A stretch of DNA of 64,000 nt from JBDTNQ01 sp039933635 (lineage in GTDB: Bacteria; Acidobacteriota; Vicinamibacteria; Vicinamibacterales; SCN-69-37): contig JBDTNQ010000006.1 in assembly GCA_039933635.1 (NCBI GenBank), positions 1-64,000 on the forward strand, written 5' to 3'. Positions 33,328-42,787 of this stretch are shown here, piece after piece. The notes beneath the pieces are model-generated. The model did not search any database. It saw only the letters and a program-made list of their open reading frames with translations, and was not told where the DNA came from. The first letter of the stretch is position 1. Every line of letters begins with the position of its first letter. The translations under genes and the position numbers were made by a program.

Positions 33328-36009
33328 TCACGAGCGTCGCCTGACGACGACGTACGGCTGGGACATGTGGTCGGGACCGAGGCCCGGGAAGAGGTGCGCG
33401 GTGGCCGGCCCTTCGTGGATCACGACGTAGTACTGCAGCGGATACGGCGAATCCGTGTAGGCGGCCGGAATGGTGGCGAGCACGTCGGCGCCCGCGCGGG
33501 TCATGGCGACCTGTTCGAACCGATCGGCCTGGTTGACGTGGCGGTAGTAGCACGTGGCGCCGGTGGCGCGCGCGGGCTGTGTCAATGTCACCTTGAGCGC
33601 GAGCGCTGAACCAGCAGTGAACGTCGCCGGAGACGTGTGACGACACGGCGGTGGCGGACGCCGTGGATGGGCGAGGGCCGTGGCCACGGCAGCCTCGGCC
33701 TTCGGATCGAGTTCGCCAAAGGCGTCGCGCTGGGCCACTTGCGTGATGTCCGCGTCAATCGCGGCGAGACGGTCGATCCATTGGCCGCGCTCGGAGATCT
33801 TGTCGCTCACTGACAGGTCTGCGGCGTAGGCTGGACCGGCAACCGCCGCAAGCTCGGCCCAGGCCTGACGCGCCCGCCGGTACATCGCGAGGGCCTCGTC
33901 AAGTGCCCGCCGGCTGAGCGCGCGTTGATAGATGGCAAAGAGCACGCCCGCCCGCAATTTCGCGGCGAAGAACGTGCCGAGTCCCGCCTGAATCTGCGCG
34001 TCCACGACGAGTCGTCGCGTCTCGGCCGACCGGCCTGCCTTGACCTGTGCGAGATCGCGGGTCACGCTGGCGGTCAAGTCCTCCAGCCATTGCGCGACCT
34101 CAATTGGTGAGTACCGGCCGCTCGACTCGCCCTTCAACATCTCGTCGACGTAGTCCGTGATGCGGGAGAACAACTGCGGATCGAGCGGACTGACCGTCTG
34201 AAACACCCGCGGCGCAGGCGAGTCGCCGTACGGATTTGGCCGCGGCTCGGCGGCCATGGGTTGGTTCCAGTAGATCTCAGGCCAATAGGCGTCGCAGGCC
34301 GCGGAGGGCAAATGCGCGGTCGTCACGATCGGCAGGATGCGGCTGGCCTGCGCGAGCGCGGACTCCAGCGGTCTCGCGTCGGCAATGCCCGCGAAGTGGC
34401 GGCGCCATTGACCCGCGTCGGCGTCGGCGTTGAAGGTCAGTCGTCCCCACGTGCGATACCAGTACGCGTATTTCTGCCAGTCGTACTGAGGTTCGAGCGA
34501 GGCATCGGCGTAGCCCGTGCGCCGCGTGCCCTCAATACCCGTGCCTCGTCGTCCCCGGCAGGTGAGCGGCTCCATCAGGTCGACACCTGTCGATCCGCAG
34601 AACGGGAAGACGCGGGCATACGCGGCCGTTCCGCGCGGGTCACCGGCCATCAGCAGCCGTTGCGTGCCGGCGAACACGCGATGACGCACGGTGTATTTGC
34701 GATCGTCGCGAAGCAGATCGGCGTAGCCGTAGCGCGTGAAGCTGCGCGAACCCTCACTGAGGGTCATCAGCCCGCGGCCGGTCTGTCCCGGTGCCGGCAT
34801 CTCGAGGTCGCGGATGGCGGCTTGGTGATACGGCATACCGAGGTGTTCGGCCCAGTACTTGGGCGACACGTTCACCGGCATGCCGGTCGCGACGGCGCCG
34901 TCGATCATCTTCTGGTCAACGCCCTTCGCGTGGAGATCGATCTCGATCGGTCGCCCCGCGCGCCTGACGCCGTCGAACACGGTGAACCAGAAATCGTACG
35001 AGCCCTCCGCAACGCCACTCTCGCCGTGGATGCGAAGCGCCACCGAGGAGATCGCCGGACACGCGCGAAGCACCGCGGTCAGGCCGTCGCGACAATAGGC
35101 CGCGTGATTGGCCGCGGTCAGACCTTCGACCACGTACTTTGCCCTGGGGCTGTTGATGAGTTCGTAGCCGTGCATCCAGAGGCCCAGCTGAAAGACCAGG
35201 CCTCGGGCCACGGTCTGTTCGCTGATGAAACGCATCGTGTCCAGGTTCCGGTCGCGCTCGGACGCTGAGACGTTCGTGACGCGAACGCTGTGGCCGGGCA
35301 CGTCAACCAGGAACGGGTACATGAAGACGAAGTAGCTGTCCGTCACACTCTGCAGCGTGTCGTAGCCGAGTCCGAACGCCAGGTGCAGCCGGTTGAAGCG
35401 GTGCCCGGCGAGCATGGTCAGATACGCGGGCCACATCTCGCGATCGTTGAACCACGGTTTGTCGAGCGGCTCGCTGACGAACTGGCGCATCACGCTGCGG
35501 ACCGGATTCAGCGGACGCTCGACGATCGGCGCGGGCAAGGCGAGCGCCTGTGCGGTAGTTCCCGGCGCCGCGATGCGATCCGCCAGTTCGAGCAGGGCGT
35601 AGGTCAGGCCGCGCGGATCGCTGCCCGTCGCAAGAACCACCGGCCGGCCGCCCACGCGTGCGGAGATGAGCGCGAGCTGTTCTGGACCGGCGTCCATCGA
35701 GACGCGAGCCTGTGTGAACGCCGACGCGGCCACAGCCGTCGACGCGCCGCAGGAGACGATACACGTGTCGGCGGCCGCGGCTTGATCGACGCGTTGGATC
35801 TGGCGAACCGCGTGGCCCGCGGCCGCCAGCGCGCGCCGAAGCTCCCCCAGCGCCCAGGTGGATGGCGAGGCGGTCGCCACGGGATCCGCCGGGTCGACCA
35901 CGAGCGCGATCGCGGCCGCCGAGCCATCGTACAGGAAAGGCACGAACGCGCCGGCGGCAAGGCCGGTGCGCAGGAACCCGCGGCGATCGATCGTGAACGC
36001 GTCGCTCAT
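33328..36009 (-). CDS. Tat-exported glycoside-hydrolase-like protein
   Basis: 893 residues. Twin-Arg signal (IDRRGFLRTGLAAGAF). The N-terminal domain has DPRGLTYALLELADRI, typical of the alpha/beta domain that precedes catalytic barrels of alpha-glucuronidase or hexosaminidase type enzymes. The central part (RFNRLHLAFGLGYD, then IHGESGVAEGSYDFWF, then DLHAKGVDQ) looks like a TIM barrel. A C-terminal beta domain ends the protein. The family number is not certain; a role in plant or microbial polysaccharide breakdown is likely. Starts 124 nt before the DinB gene's end; no operon partner. Confidence 0.6.
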   Translation of the reverse strand: MSDAFTIDRRGFLRTGLAAGAFVPFLYDGSAAAIALVVDPADPVATASPSTWALGELRRALAAAGHAVRQIQRVDQAAAADTCIVSCGASTAVAASAFTQARVSMDAGPEQLALISARVGGRPVVLATGSDPRGLTYALLELADRIAAPGTTAQALALPAPIVERPLNPVRSVMRQFVSEPLDKPWFNDREMWPAYLTMLAGHRFNRLHLAFGLGYDTLQSVTDSYFVFMYPFLVDVPGHSVRVTNVSASERDRNLDTMRFISEQTVARGLVFQLGLWMHGYELINSPRAKYVVEGLTAANHAAYCRDGLTAVLRACPAISSVALRIHGESGVAEGSYDFWFTVFDGVRRAGRPIEIDLHAKGVDQKMIDGAVATGMPVNVSPKYWAEHLGMPYHQAAIRDLEMPAPGQTGRGLMTLSEGSRSFTRYGYADLLRDDRKYTVRHRVFAGTQRLLMAGDPRGTAAYARVFPFCGSTGVDLMEPLTCRGRRGTGIEGTRRTGYADASLEPQYDWQKYAYWYRTWGRLTFNADADAGQWRRHFAGIADARPLESALAQASRILPIVTTAHLPSAACDAYWPEIYWNQPMAAEPRPNPYGDSPAPRVFQTVSPLDPQLFSRITDYVDEMLKGESSGRYSPIEVAQWLEDLTASVTRDLAQVKAGRSAETRRLVVDAQIQAGLGTFFAAKLRAGVLFAIYQRALSRRALDEALAMYRRARQAWAELAAVAGPAYAADLSVSDKISERGQWIDRLAAIDADITQVAQRDAFGELDPKAEAAVATALAHPRRPPPPCRHTSPATFTAGSALALKVTLTQPARATGATCYYRHVNQADRFEQVAMTRAGADVLATIPAAYTDSPYPLQYYVVIHEGPATAHLFPGLGPDHMSQPYVVVRRRS

Positions 36010-36132
36010 GATGTGGATCGCACGCGCGCGATTTTATCATCGCGTGGTCCGCACGCGGCCCCGCCCGCGCCGAAACCTGTCGGTCAGGGCGTCATGGCAT
36101 CAGGCCCGCGCCCTATGCGCCGGCTGTTCGAG

Positions 36133-36639
36133 TCACGCGAAGCTCTGATCGTCGGCCGATGGTCCGTAGATCGCGGGTACCTTCTGATCCAGCAGGCGCA
36201 AGTAGACCATCAGTTGTCCGCGATGATGCGCCAGGTGATTGATCGTGTCGCGCAGCACGACATCCCGCAGTTCGTTCATCACGACATGTCCCTGCGCCTT
36301 CAGGCGCCACTTCGTCGTCGTGATGTACTCGTCGGTTGTCTTCTTCAGTGACTCGCGTGCCTTGGCGACGTGGCCGTCCATGACCGCGACCAGTTCTTCG
36401 GTCTTCGGCGGCTCGTACTGGCCTTGTCCCGGCGGTGGCGTGAGGTCCAGTTCGTCCTGATCGATGATGAGCGTGACCCACGATGGCATCGACGCGACGA
36501 GACCGGCGAGTCGCCCGAACGGCATCGACTTCTCGTGCGGCTTGAAGTCATCGTGGCCTGTCGGCACGTGCTCGAGGACTCTGCGTGTGCGGGCGGCTTC
36601 GCGGTCGAGTTCAGCGAGATAACGGTCTGTAAGAGTCAT
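36133..36639 (-). CDS. DinB-family protein
   Basis: 168 residues. The four-helix DinB pattern is visible, with His in HDDFKPHEKSMPFGRL and the C-terminal INHLAHHRGQLMVYLRLL, giving the His triad that binds a metal. DinB proteins are often thiol-dependent transferases of unknown substrate. Start at 36639 chosen because an earlier start adds a low-complexity leader. The gene is monocistronic. Confidence 0.8.
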   Translation of the reverse strand: MTLTDRYLAELDREAARTRRVLEHVPTGHDDFKPHEKSMPFGRLAGLVASMPSWVTLIIDQDELDLTPPPGQGQYEPPKTEELVAVMDGHVAKARESLKKTTDEYITTTKWRLKAQGHVVMNELRDVVLRDTINHLAHHRGQLMVYLRLLDQKVPAIYGPSADDQSFA

Positions 36640-36853
36640 GAACACTCCGAGTGATGGCGACGGTCGGCGGGGGGCGTTTCTGAATCTACCACCGCCGCGC
36701 GACACCCCGTGCACGCGTCCGGGCGACGGCCCCAGGCACGGCCCCGCGGCACCCGCCGCAGCCACCCCGGTGACGGTTCCCCCGCCCGCGTTCAACCTGG
36801 GTGCGCCCTTGCGCCCACCGCGGTCGGAAGAGGTCGTCACTCTGTAACCCCCG

Positions 36854-36904
36854 TCGACAGAGGGTGACGCCGCGGTAGAATCAGCATCTCAGCATCTCGA
36901 GGAG
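36854..36904 (+). promoter_or_regulatory. Promoter and ribosome site of the hybrid kinase
   Basis: TCGACA (36854-36859), a 16-nt spacer and TAGAAT (36876-36881) resemble a sigma-70 promoter. Two tandem copies of CAGCATCT follow (36882-36897), then GAGGAG at 36899-36904, six nt before the ATG. The tandem 8-mers could bind a regulator near the transcription start. Confidence 0.45.
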
Positions 36905-36910
36905 ATCCGC

Positions 36911-38953
36911 ATGACTTCGACCGTTGCGTCAGGGCCAATTGCGGTTTGTCGTTCGTTGACTCGCGCGATGGGTCGCACGCGTACGGTCGACGAGATCTAT
37001 CCCCTCGCCCTCGATGCGCTCGCGGCGGGCCTCGGCGTGGGACGCGCCTCGATTCTGCTGTTCGATGCCGATGGCGTGATGCGCTTCAAGGCGTATCGAC
37101 AGCTTTCCGATACCTATCGTCGCGCCGTCGAGGGCCACACACCCTGGTCACCTGACAGCGTCGACCCCGAACCCATTGTCGTCCCCGACGTCACGCAGGA
37201 CGCGTCACTCGCCTCGTTTCTTCCTGTGTTCCAGGCCGAAGGCATCGCCGCGATGGCCTTCATCCCCCTCGTGAGCCTCGGCAGCGTGATCGGCAAGTTC
37301 ATGCTCTACTTCGACGCCCCGCGGGCGCTCGACGATGAGGCGCTGGAGCTGGCAGGGTTGATTGCGTCGCAGGTCGCCTTCGCCGTTGCCCGCACGCGGG
37401 CCGAGGAGCAGGCACGACGCAGTGAGGCCCGGCTCCGCTTCGCGCTGGATGCCGCGCTCATGGGCACATGGGATTGGGACCTCGCCACCAACCACGTGGA
37501 GTGGTCGGAGAATCTTCCGCGCATCCACGGTCTGCCGGACGGCTCCTTCGACGGCACATTCGCAAGCTACGAACGCGAAATCCATCCGGATGATCGTGCG
37601 CGGGTGCTCGCCTCCGCACAACGCGCCGTTGCCCAGGGCGTACCCCACGACGTCGAGTACCGCATCGTCGCGCCGGACGGCGCCATACGATGGGTCGAAG
37701 GCAAGGGGCTGGTGCACTACGAACAGGGCCGACCGGCCCGAATGTCGGGCGTCTGCATGGTCGTGACTCGTCGCAAGGAGGCCGAGCTGGCGCGCTTGAC
37801 CGCCGCCGAGGAAGCCAGCCGCCTCAAAGACGAGTTTCTCGCGACCCTGTCCCACGAGTTGCGGACGCCGCTCAACGCCATTCTTGGGTGGGTCCAGATG
37901 CTCAAGGCCGGCGGCCTGACACCCCGTGACGCGGAGCAGGCGATCGACGTGATCGGTCGCAACGCGCGACTGCAGGCACACCTCATCGAGGACATCCTCG
38001 ACGTCTCGCGAATCATCACCGGCAAACTCGAAATCGACCACGACATTGTGCCGCTGGGACAGGTGCTCGACGCGGTGCTTGCCGGCATTCTTCCGGCCGC
38101 CGGCGCGAAGCGAATTGCCGTCAGCAAGGACGTGCCGGAGGACCTGCCGCCCATCGAAGGCGACCGCAAGCGGCTCCAGCAGATCTTCGGCAACGTCCTG
38201 TCGAACGCGCTCAAGTTCACGCCCGAGGGCGGCACGATTGCGATTCGCGCCACCGCCGGGCCTGACACGGTCGAGCTCGTGGTCCGTGACTCGGGCAGCG
38301 GCATCGCGCCGGAGTTCCTGCCGTATGTGTTCGATCGATTTCGTCAGGCCGATAGCCGTTCCACCAGACGGCATGGCGGACTCGGGCTCGGTCTGGCCAT
38401 CGCGCGGCACCTGATGCAACTACACGGCGGGATCATAGCCGCGGAGAGTGAGGGTGTGGGTCGCGGCACCACGATTACTTTCCGGTTACCGATCTGGGCA
38501 GGGCGGCGGACTGCCGCGACGATCGTGGTCCCGGCCGAGGGCGAGGTGATGCCCGACTGTCGCCTCGACGGCATCCGCATCGTCGTCGTCGACGATCAAC
38601 CGGACTCGAGGGACCTGCTCGAGACGGTTCTCAAACAACACGGAGCCGATGTGGTGGCGTGTGCGCGGGCCGACGCGGCACTTCGCGCGCTCGGTGGGCA
38701 GGACGTGCAACTGCTCGTGGCCGACATCGCGATGCCAGATATGGACGGCTGGGACCTGATCGAACGCGTGCGCGAGCTGCCGCACAAGGTGCCAGCGATC
38801 GCGGTCAGCGCCTATGCCAGACCGCAGGATCGTGCGCGCGCCCTGTCGGGCGGATTCGCCGGCTATTGCGCCAAGCCCCTCGAGGTCGCCGAGTTGCTGC
38901 GTCTCGTGAAGGCCACGCTCAAAACGCCGGTCGCACCCGAGCGCGCTGGCTGA
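36911..38953 (+). CDS. Hybrid sensor histidine kinase (GAF-PAS-HisKA-HATPase-REC)
   Basis: 680 residues. GAF-like domain about 10-165; PAS about 175-290 (IHPDDRARVLA); HisKA with phospho-His in LSHELRTPLN near residue 315; HATPase with N box NVLSNALKFTPEGG, G1 DSGSGIAPEF and G2 GGLGLGLAIARHLM; then a receiver domain (VVVDDQPDSRDLL, phospho-Asp in VADIAMPDMDGW, Lys in CAKPLEVAELL). No transmembrane helix, so it senses a cytoplasmic signal. There is no response regulator with DNA-binding domain nearby, so output partners lie elsewhere. Confidence 0.9.
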   Translation: MTSTVASGPIAVCRSLTRAMGRTRTVDEIYPLALDALAAGLGVGRASILLFDADGVMRFKAYRQLSDTYRRAVEGHTPWSPDSVDPEPIVVPDVTQDASLASFLPVFQAEGIAAMAFIPLVSLGSVIGKFMLYFDAPRALDDEALELAGLIASQVAFAVARTRAEEQARRSEARLRFALDAALMGTWDWDLATNHVEWSENLPRIHGLPDGSFDGTFASYEREIHPDDRARVLASAQRAVAQGVPHDVEYRIVAPDGAIRWVEGKGLVHYEQGRPARMSGVCMVVTRRKEAELARLTAAEEASRLKDEFLATLSHELRTPLNAILGWVQMLKAGGLTPRDAEQAIDVIGRNARLQAHLIEDILDVSRIITGKLEIDHDIVPLGQVLDAVLAGILPAAGAKRIAVSKDVPEDLPPIEGDRKRLQQIFGNVLSNALKFTPEGGTIAIRATAGPDTVELVVRDSGSGIAPEFLPYVFDRFRQADSRSTRRHGGLGLGLAIARHLMQLHGGIIAAESEGVGRGTTITFRLPIWAGRRTAATIVVPAEGEVMPDCRLDGIRIVVVDDQPDSRDLLETVLKQHGADVVACARADAALRALGGQDVQLLVADIAMPDMDGWDLIERVRELPHKVPAIAVSAYARPQDRARALSGGFAGYCAKPLEVAELLRLVKATLKTPVAPERAG

Positions 38954-39075
38954 GTCTGGTCGAGGTTCGTCGCGGCAAACCTGCGCACCCCGCAGGCCAT
39001 CCACCGAGGTCCCCGCCGAGAGGGTATCGGCCCCCGTGCCGCGGGCACTGGCACCTGCGTTGCAGCGAGGGCAGC

Positions 39076-39951
39076 ATGGAACTTCGACCAGCCTGGAAAG
39101 GCGTGCTCAAGCTCAGTCTCATCGTGATTCCCGTTCGTGCCTATGCGGCCACGCGAGCGGGCGCTGACGTGTCCTTCCACCAGTTTCATCGGAAGTGCCA
39201 CACGCAAATCCAGATGAAGAAGTGGTGCCCGCACTGCAAACGGGACGTGTCGAACGACGAAATCACCAAGGGCCACGAAACGTCGAAGGGCCGCGTGGTG
39301 TTCGCCGAAGAGTCGGAGATCAAGGGACTGCGTCCAACGTCCACCCAAACAATCGACGTCAGCAGTGTGATGGACGCGTCGGTGATCGACCCGCGGTACA
39401 TCGAGCGTGTCTACTACGTGCTGCCCGACAACGACAGGGCCGCATCCGCGTTTGCCGTGGTGCGCAAGGCGCTGGCCGGCAAGGCCGCGGTCGGTCGGTT
39501 GGCCTTCCACGGCCGCGAGTACCTCACAGCCGTGCTGCCGGACGAGCGGGCGATGTTGATGTACACGCTTCGTACAGCCGGCGAGGTCGTCAACCGCAAG
39601 GACCTGCCGTCCGTTCCGTCAGGCTCCGTCAAGGACGAGGAAGTGCGTCTGGCCCGGCGCGTGCTCGAAGGCTTTGTATCCGGGGCCAAGCTGGATACGT
39701 TCGTCGATAACTATGAGCAGGCGCTGCGCGCGATGCTGAAACGCAAGGGCGCTGGTGAGCCGGTCCAGCCTGAGGACGAAGGTGCCGCATCGCCGCGTAA
39801 GGTCGTCAACCTGATGGATGCCCTGCGACGAAGCCTGGACGCGGCCCAGGCTACGCCGAAGCGCTCGTCCGTCAAGGGCGCGCCAAAGGTAAAGGGGTCC
39901 GCTCGCATGCTCAAGCACAACGCGAGGCGACCCACCCGTCGCGCCAGTTGA
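39076..39951 (+). CDS. ku: Ku protein, non-homologous end joining
   Basis: 291 residues, normal for bacterial Ku. Starts with MELRPAWKGVLKLSLI and has the core FHQFHRKC, a CPHC pair, and VYYVLPDN and FHGREYLTAV blocks of the DNA-encircling barrel. The C-terminal tail is basic (KGSARMLKHNARRPTRR), as in Ku that bridges to DNA or ligase. Ku binds broken DNA ends and recruits LigD, which is not in this window. The start at 39076 is the family start. A perfect 30-bp palindrome follows. Confidence 0.9.
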   Translation: MELRPAWKGVLKLSLIVIPVRAYAATRAGADVSFHQFHRKCHTQIQMKKWCPHCKRDVSNDEITKGHETSKGRVVFAEESEIKGLRPTSTQTIDVSSVMDASVIDPRYIERVYYVLPDNDRAASAFAVVRKALAGKAAVGRLAFHGREYLTAVLPDERAMLMYTLRTAGEVVNRKDLPSVPSGSVKDEEVRLARRVLEGFVSGAKLDTFVDNYEQALRAMLKRKGAGEPVQPEDEGAASPRKVVNLMDALRRSLDAAQATPKRSSVKGAPKVKGSARMLKHNARRPTRRAS

Positions 39952-39995
39952 GACAAATTTCAAACATACGTGACGAACAGTGGGAGTTCCACCGA

Positions 39996-40025
39996 GAAAC
40001 CGGGAGTCTTAAGACTCCCGGTTTC
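39996..40025. terminator. Perfect 30-bp palindrome, bidirectional terminator
   Basis: Two 15-bp arms meet with no spacer (a hairpin with TTAA at the tip), running GAAACCGGGAGTCTT then its exact complement. It lies between Ku (plus) and the convergent methyltransferase. The TAA stop of the methyltransferase is at the centre (40009-40011), so the last codons of that gene are inside the arm. A-tracts and T-tracts at the outer ends suit a bidirectional terminator. Confidence 0.65.
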
Positions 40026-40797
40026 CCTGGGCTCCGGGTTTCGTGGCCTGAAACCGAAGCCGGACGTAGTCCATCGTCCAGGTGCCATCGTCGCGTCGAA
40101 GCGTGGGCGTGAGGACGTCCTCGATCTCCTGAGCCAGGCGCGAACGCTCGGCGGCCGGGATATGAGCCAGTAGCGGCCCGCCGAAGACCCCGATCCACTC
40201 GGTGATGCCCGCCGGAAGTGGGGTGGGGCGGGCGAAATGCTGAGTGCGGTCGACCCGAAAACCCGCGCGGGTCAGCGCGTCCGCGAAAGCCGCCGGCGTT
40301 GGGAAGTACCACGGCTGGACGAAGGGGAGCCCGCGTCGACTCATGACGGACTCGGTGGCCGCCAGAAAGATGGCGATGTTGCCCGCGCCGCCGAACTCGC
40401 CGACGAACCGACCGCCCGCTCTGAGCGCGCGATAGACGCCGCTCAGCACCGCATCGATGTCGCGGGTCCAGTGCAACATGGCGTTCGAGAACGCGGCGTC
40501 GAACTCCGCGTCGAACGGGAGGGATTCGGCCGCGCCGAGCCGCGCGTCGACGCCCTTGGCTCGTGCCGCGGCCGTCATCGGCCCCGACGCGTCGACACCG
40601 ACCACGTCCGCGCCCGCGCGCACAAGATCCATCGACAACACGCCGTCGCCGCAGCCCAGGTCGAGCACCCGCTCGCCCGATTTCGGCTCGAGCCATCCCA
40701 CGAGGTCACGTGCCAGCGCGGGGACGAATGAGGCGTGCTGCACGTAACGGTCGGGCCGCCAGGTGTTCGGTGTCGTTGGGGAAACAGGCTCGGTCAT
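40009..40797 (-). CDS. SAM-dependent methyltransferase
   Basis: 262 residues. Class I methyltransferase motif VLDLGCGDGVLSMDL, acidic VVGVDASGPM, then FDAAFSNAMLHWTRD and ALRAGGRFVGEFGG. The pattern resembles trans-aconitate methyltransferase and related small-molecule enzymes. It is divergent from a LysR gene with 76 nt between starts, so it is probably controlled by that regulator. Its 3' end runs into the 30-bp palindrome. Confidence 0.8.
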   Translation of the reverse strand: MTEPVSPTTPNTWRPDRYVQHASFVPALARDLVGWLEPKSGERVLDLGCGDGVLSMDLVRAGADVVGVDASGPMTAAARAKGVDARLGAAESLPFDAEFDAAFSNAMLHWTRDIDAVLSGVYRALRAGGRFVGEFGGAGNIAIFLAATESVMSRRGLPFVQPWYFPTPAAFADALTRAGFRVDRTQHFARPTPLPAGITEWIGVFGGPLLAHIPAAERSRLAQEIEDVLTPTLRRDDGTWTMDYVRLRFQATKPGAQGNRES

Positions 40798-40815
40798 GTC
40801 GCCAGTGTCCTTCTG

Positions 40816-40826
40816 GGAATCATTCC
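40816..40826. promoter_or_regulatory. Candidate LysR operator between divergent genes
   Basis: GGAATCATTCC is a perfect 11-bp palindrome with central C, 18 nt from the methyltransferase start and 48 nt from the LysR start. Its position in the shared intergenic region fits a regulator-binding site. TAGAAT at 40863-40868 is a possible -10 for the LysR gene, 6 nt before its ATG. Confidence 0.45.
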
Positions 40827-40873
40827 AGTCAAATCGTTTAGTCGACTGTCACAATTCCAAAATAGAATCAGTC

Positions 40874-41755
40874 ATGGACTTGCGCACGCTCAGATCCTTC
40901 GTGGCACTGGCTCGCATGGCCCACTTCACCCGCACCGCCGCCGAACTTGGCATCGCGCAACCGGCGTTGAGCAAACACATCCAGTCCCTCGAGGATGAAC
41001 TGGGCGTGCGGCTCTTCGATCGCACGCGGCGGGTGGTGCGGCTCAGCCGCGCGGGACAGCAACTGCTTGGCCCGGCGCAGCAGGTCCTCGCGGCGGCTGA
41101 ACGCCTGAGGGAACTCGCCTCCCGCGTCCGGGACGGCCTGTCCGGTGAGGTGCGCGTCGGCGTGACGCCGACGGCGCCGACATCCCTGCTGGCCGATGTC
41201 GTGGCCGCGTTCAGGCGCACGCATCCGAAACTCATGTGCCGGGCCACGCAGGCAAGCAGCGAGGACCTGCTCGACGGGATCGACCGCGGCACGATCGACG
41301 TCGCGCTCGTGCGGCGCGAGACCGCGACGGGGCGCACGGGAATCCTCTGTGCGCCGATCTTCGAGGAGCGGATGGTCGTCGCGCTGCCGAGGCGGCACGT
41401 CCTTGCGCGCCGGCGTGCAGTCCCATGGCGCCTGCTTGCCGGGGAGTCGCTGCTGATGGTGCGCCGTGAGGCCGCGCCGATTGTCTACGACCAGATTCTG
41501 GCCGCCTGCCACACCGCGGGTTTCTCGCCGCGTCTCGCGCAGGAACTCCACGACGTGCACGCCGCCATGGCGATCGCTGGCGCGGGACTCGGCGTCGCCG
41601 TGGTCCCAGCGTCGACGAAACGCCCCGCCACGGTGGTCACCCGCCCGCTCACCGATCCGATCGTGACCACGGCGCTCGGCGTCGCGTGGTCGACCGGCGC
41701 CGAAGCCGACGTCGAGGACTTTGTCGCGCTGATGAAATCTGTGGCCGGTCGCTGA
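40874..41755 (+). CDS. LysR-family transcriptional regulator
   Basis: 293 residues. The N-terminal helix-turn-helix is typical: MDLRTLRSFVALARMAHFTR, then AELGIAQPALSKHIQSLE. The rest is the ligand-binding domain (GEVRVGVTPTAPTSLLADV, then GAGLGVAVVPAS). It likely acts on the divergent methyltransferase gene. Start at 40874 is the family start; an earlier in-frame ATG would overlap the promoter region. No effector can be predicted. Confidence 0.88.
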   Translation: MDLRTLRSFVALARMAHFTRTAAELGIAQPALSKHIQSLEDELGVRLFDRTRRVVRLSRAGQQLLGPAQQVLAAAERLRELASRVRDGLSGEVRVGVTPTAPTSLLADVVAAFRRTHPKLMCRATQASSEDLLDGIDRGTIDVALVRRETATGRTGILCAPIFEERMVVALPRRHVLARRRAVPWRLLAGESLLMVRREAAPIVYDQILAACHTAGFSPRLAQELHDVHAAMAIAGAGLGVAVVPASTKRPATVVTRPLTDPIVTTALGVAWSTGAEADVEDFVALMKSVAGR

Positions 41756-41771
41756 ATGCCGAGTGCGCCGA

Positions 41772-42617
41772 CTACCGGATGACCTTCACCCACATGTTCT
41801 TGACCGACACCTTCGTCGTCGCCTCTATCTCGATGCCGAACATCCCGGGCTGATTGTTGGATGACGCCGGGTCGTCATCGATCATCACGGCCATGACCTG
41901 CCCATTGACGATGTGGATGAAGGTGCCGCCCCGGGCAATGACGATGTACTGGTTCCAGTCGTTCAGTCTCACGAGATTCCCGAGCGCCGTCCGATCGGCA
42001 ATCGTGGCCATCAGTGTCTTGCTGCGGGCGCCGAAGCCTTCGACGACCTGGCCGCGCCATGCCAGAATCCGCATGGGCGTGTTCTCGGAGTAGAACTGGC
42101 CCGTGTAGACGCGGCTGGGCCAGAAGTCGGCCTGCGGTCCCGTCATCATCCAATCAAGGTTCACCGGGCCCACGTTGGCGGTCACGGCGGGGGGGATGTT
42201 GGCAAGCCAGGGGAGTCCGGTCTGGCTGCGGTACTGGATCCCGCTGCCTCCGTCGCCTTCAACCTTGATCTCGAACTTCAGCGTGAAGTCCCGCGCCACC
42301 AGATCGCGGTACACGATGTAGTTGTTGCCGCTCGGGTTGGCGGGCGTGGATTCGCCGACGAGCGCTCCGCTCTCGACGCGCCAGAACTTCGGATTTCCGT
42401 CCCAGCCCTTGAGGCTCACCCCGTCGAACAAGGTCGCGTAGCCGGCATGGTCGTTGAAGTCGAGGGGCGCCGGTTCGGTGAAGGCCATGCGACCCGCCGG
42501 CGCTGGAGACGGGGGCGTCAGTGGCGCCTGGGCCTGCGCCCGGGCCGAGATTGTGGCGCACGTGAGACAGAGACCAAGGGCAGGTCCGACGCCGAGCCGA
42601 ACGGGAAATGGCGGCAT
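41772..42617 (-). CDS. Exported DUF1080 (3-keto-disaccharide hydrolase-like) protein
   Basis: 281 residues. A signal peptide is cut near ARAQA. The mature domain has ATLFDGVSLKGWDG, then NNYIVYRDLVARDFTLKFE and GDGGSGIQYRSQ, a jelly-roll of the DUF1080 family, some members of which hydrolyse 3-keto-glycosides. Start 42617 has GGAGG on the minus strand. Convergent with LysR (16 nt between stops). An exported role in glycan use is likely. Confidence 0.82.
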   Translation of the reverse strand: MPPFPVRLGVGPALGLCLTCATISARAQAQAPLTPPSPAPAGRMAFTEPAPLDFNDHAGYATLFDGVSLKGWDGNPKFWRVESGALVGESTPANPSGNNYIVYRDLVARDFTLKFEIKVEGDGGSGIQYRSQTGLPWLANIPPAVTANVGPVNLDWMMTGPQADFWPSRVYTGQFYSENTPMRILAWRGQVVEGFGARSKTLMATIADRTALGNLVRLNDWNQYIVIARGGTFIHIVNGQVMAVMIDDDPASSNNQPGMFGIEIEATTKVSVKNMWVKVIR

Positions 42618-42732
42618 GAGGGTCCTCCGGGGCCGCAGAATAGCCTGAAAGCCCTTGTCGATCTTGCCGACGGTCATTCGTCGTAGGGGTAGGGGAGGGT
42701 CCGTGGCGGGCGTCCCCGGACCATGGACGTTC

Positions 42733-42756
42733 CGTGGCGCCCCGGACCTGCGGGTC
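42733..42756 (+). repeat. Copy 1 of a dispersed intergenic repeat
   Basis: A 24-nt segment around GCCCCGGACCT matches, at 21 of 24 positions, the reverse complement of 45276-45299. It lies in the gap before the BNR protein. Together they look like REP-type intergenic repeats. Confidence 0.45.
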
Positions 42757-42787
42757 TGAGGGCAAGGGCCTGAGTGGGGGACAACCA

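Noticed and set aside
36640..36910. Coding extension of DinB at its 5' side
   Set aside because: The extra 67 residues are low-complexity Pro/Gly/Arg with no homology look; the shorter start gives the family N-terminus.
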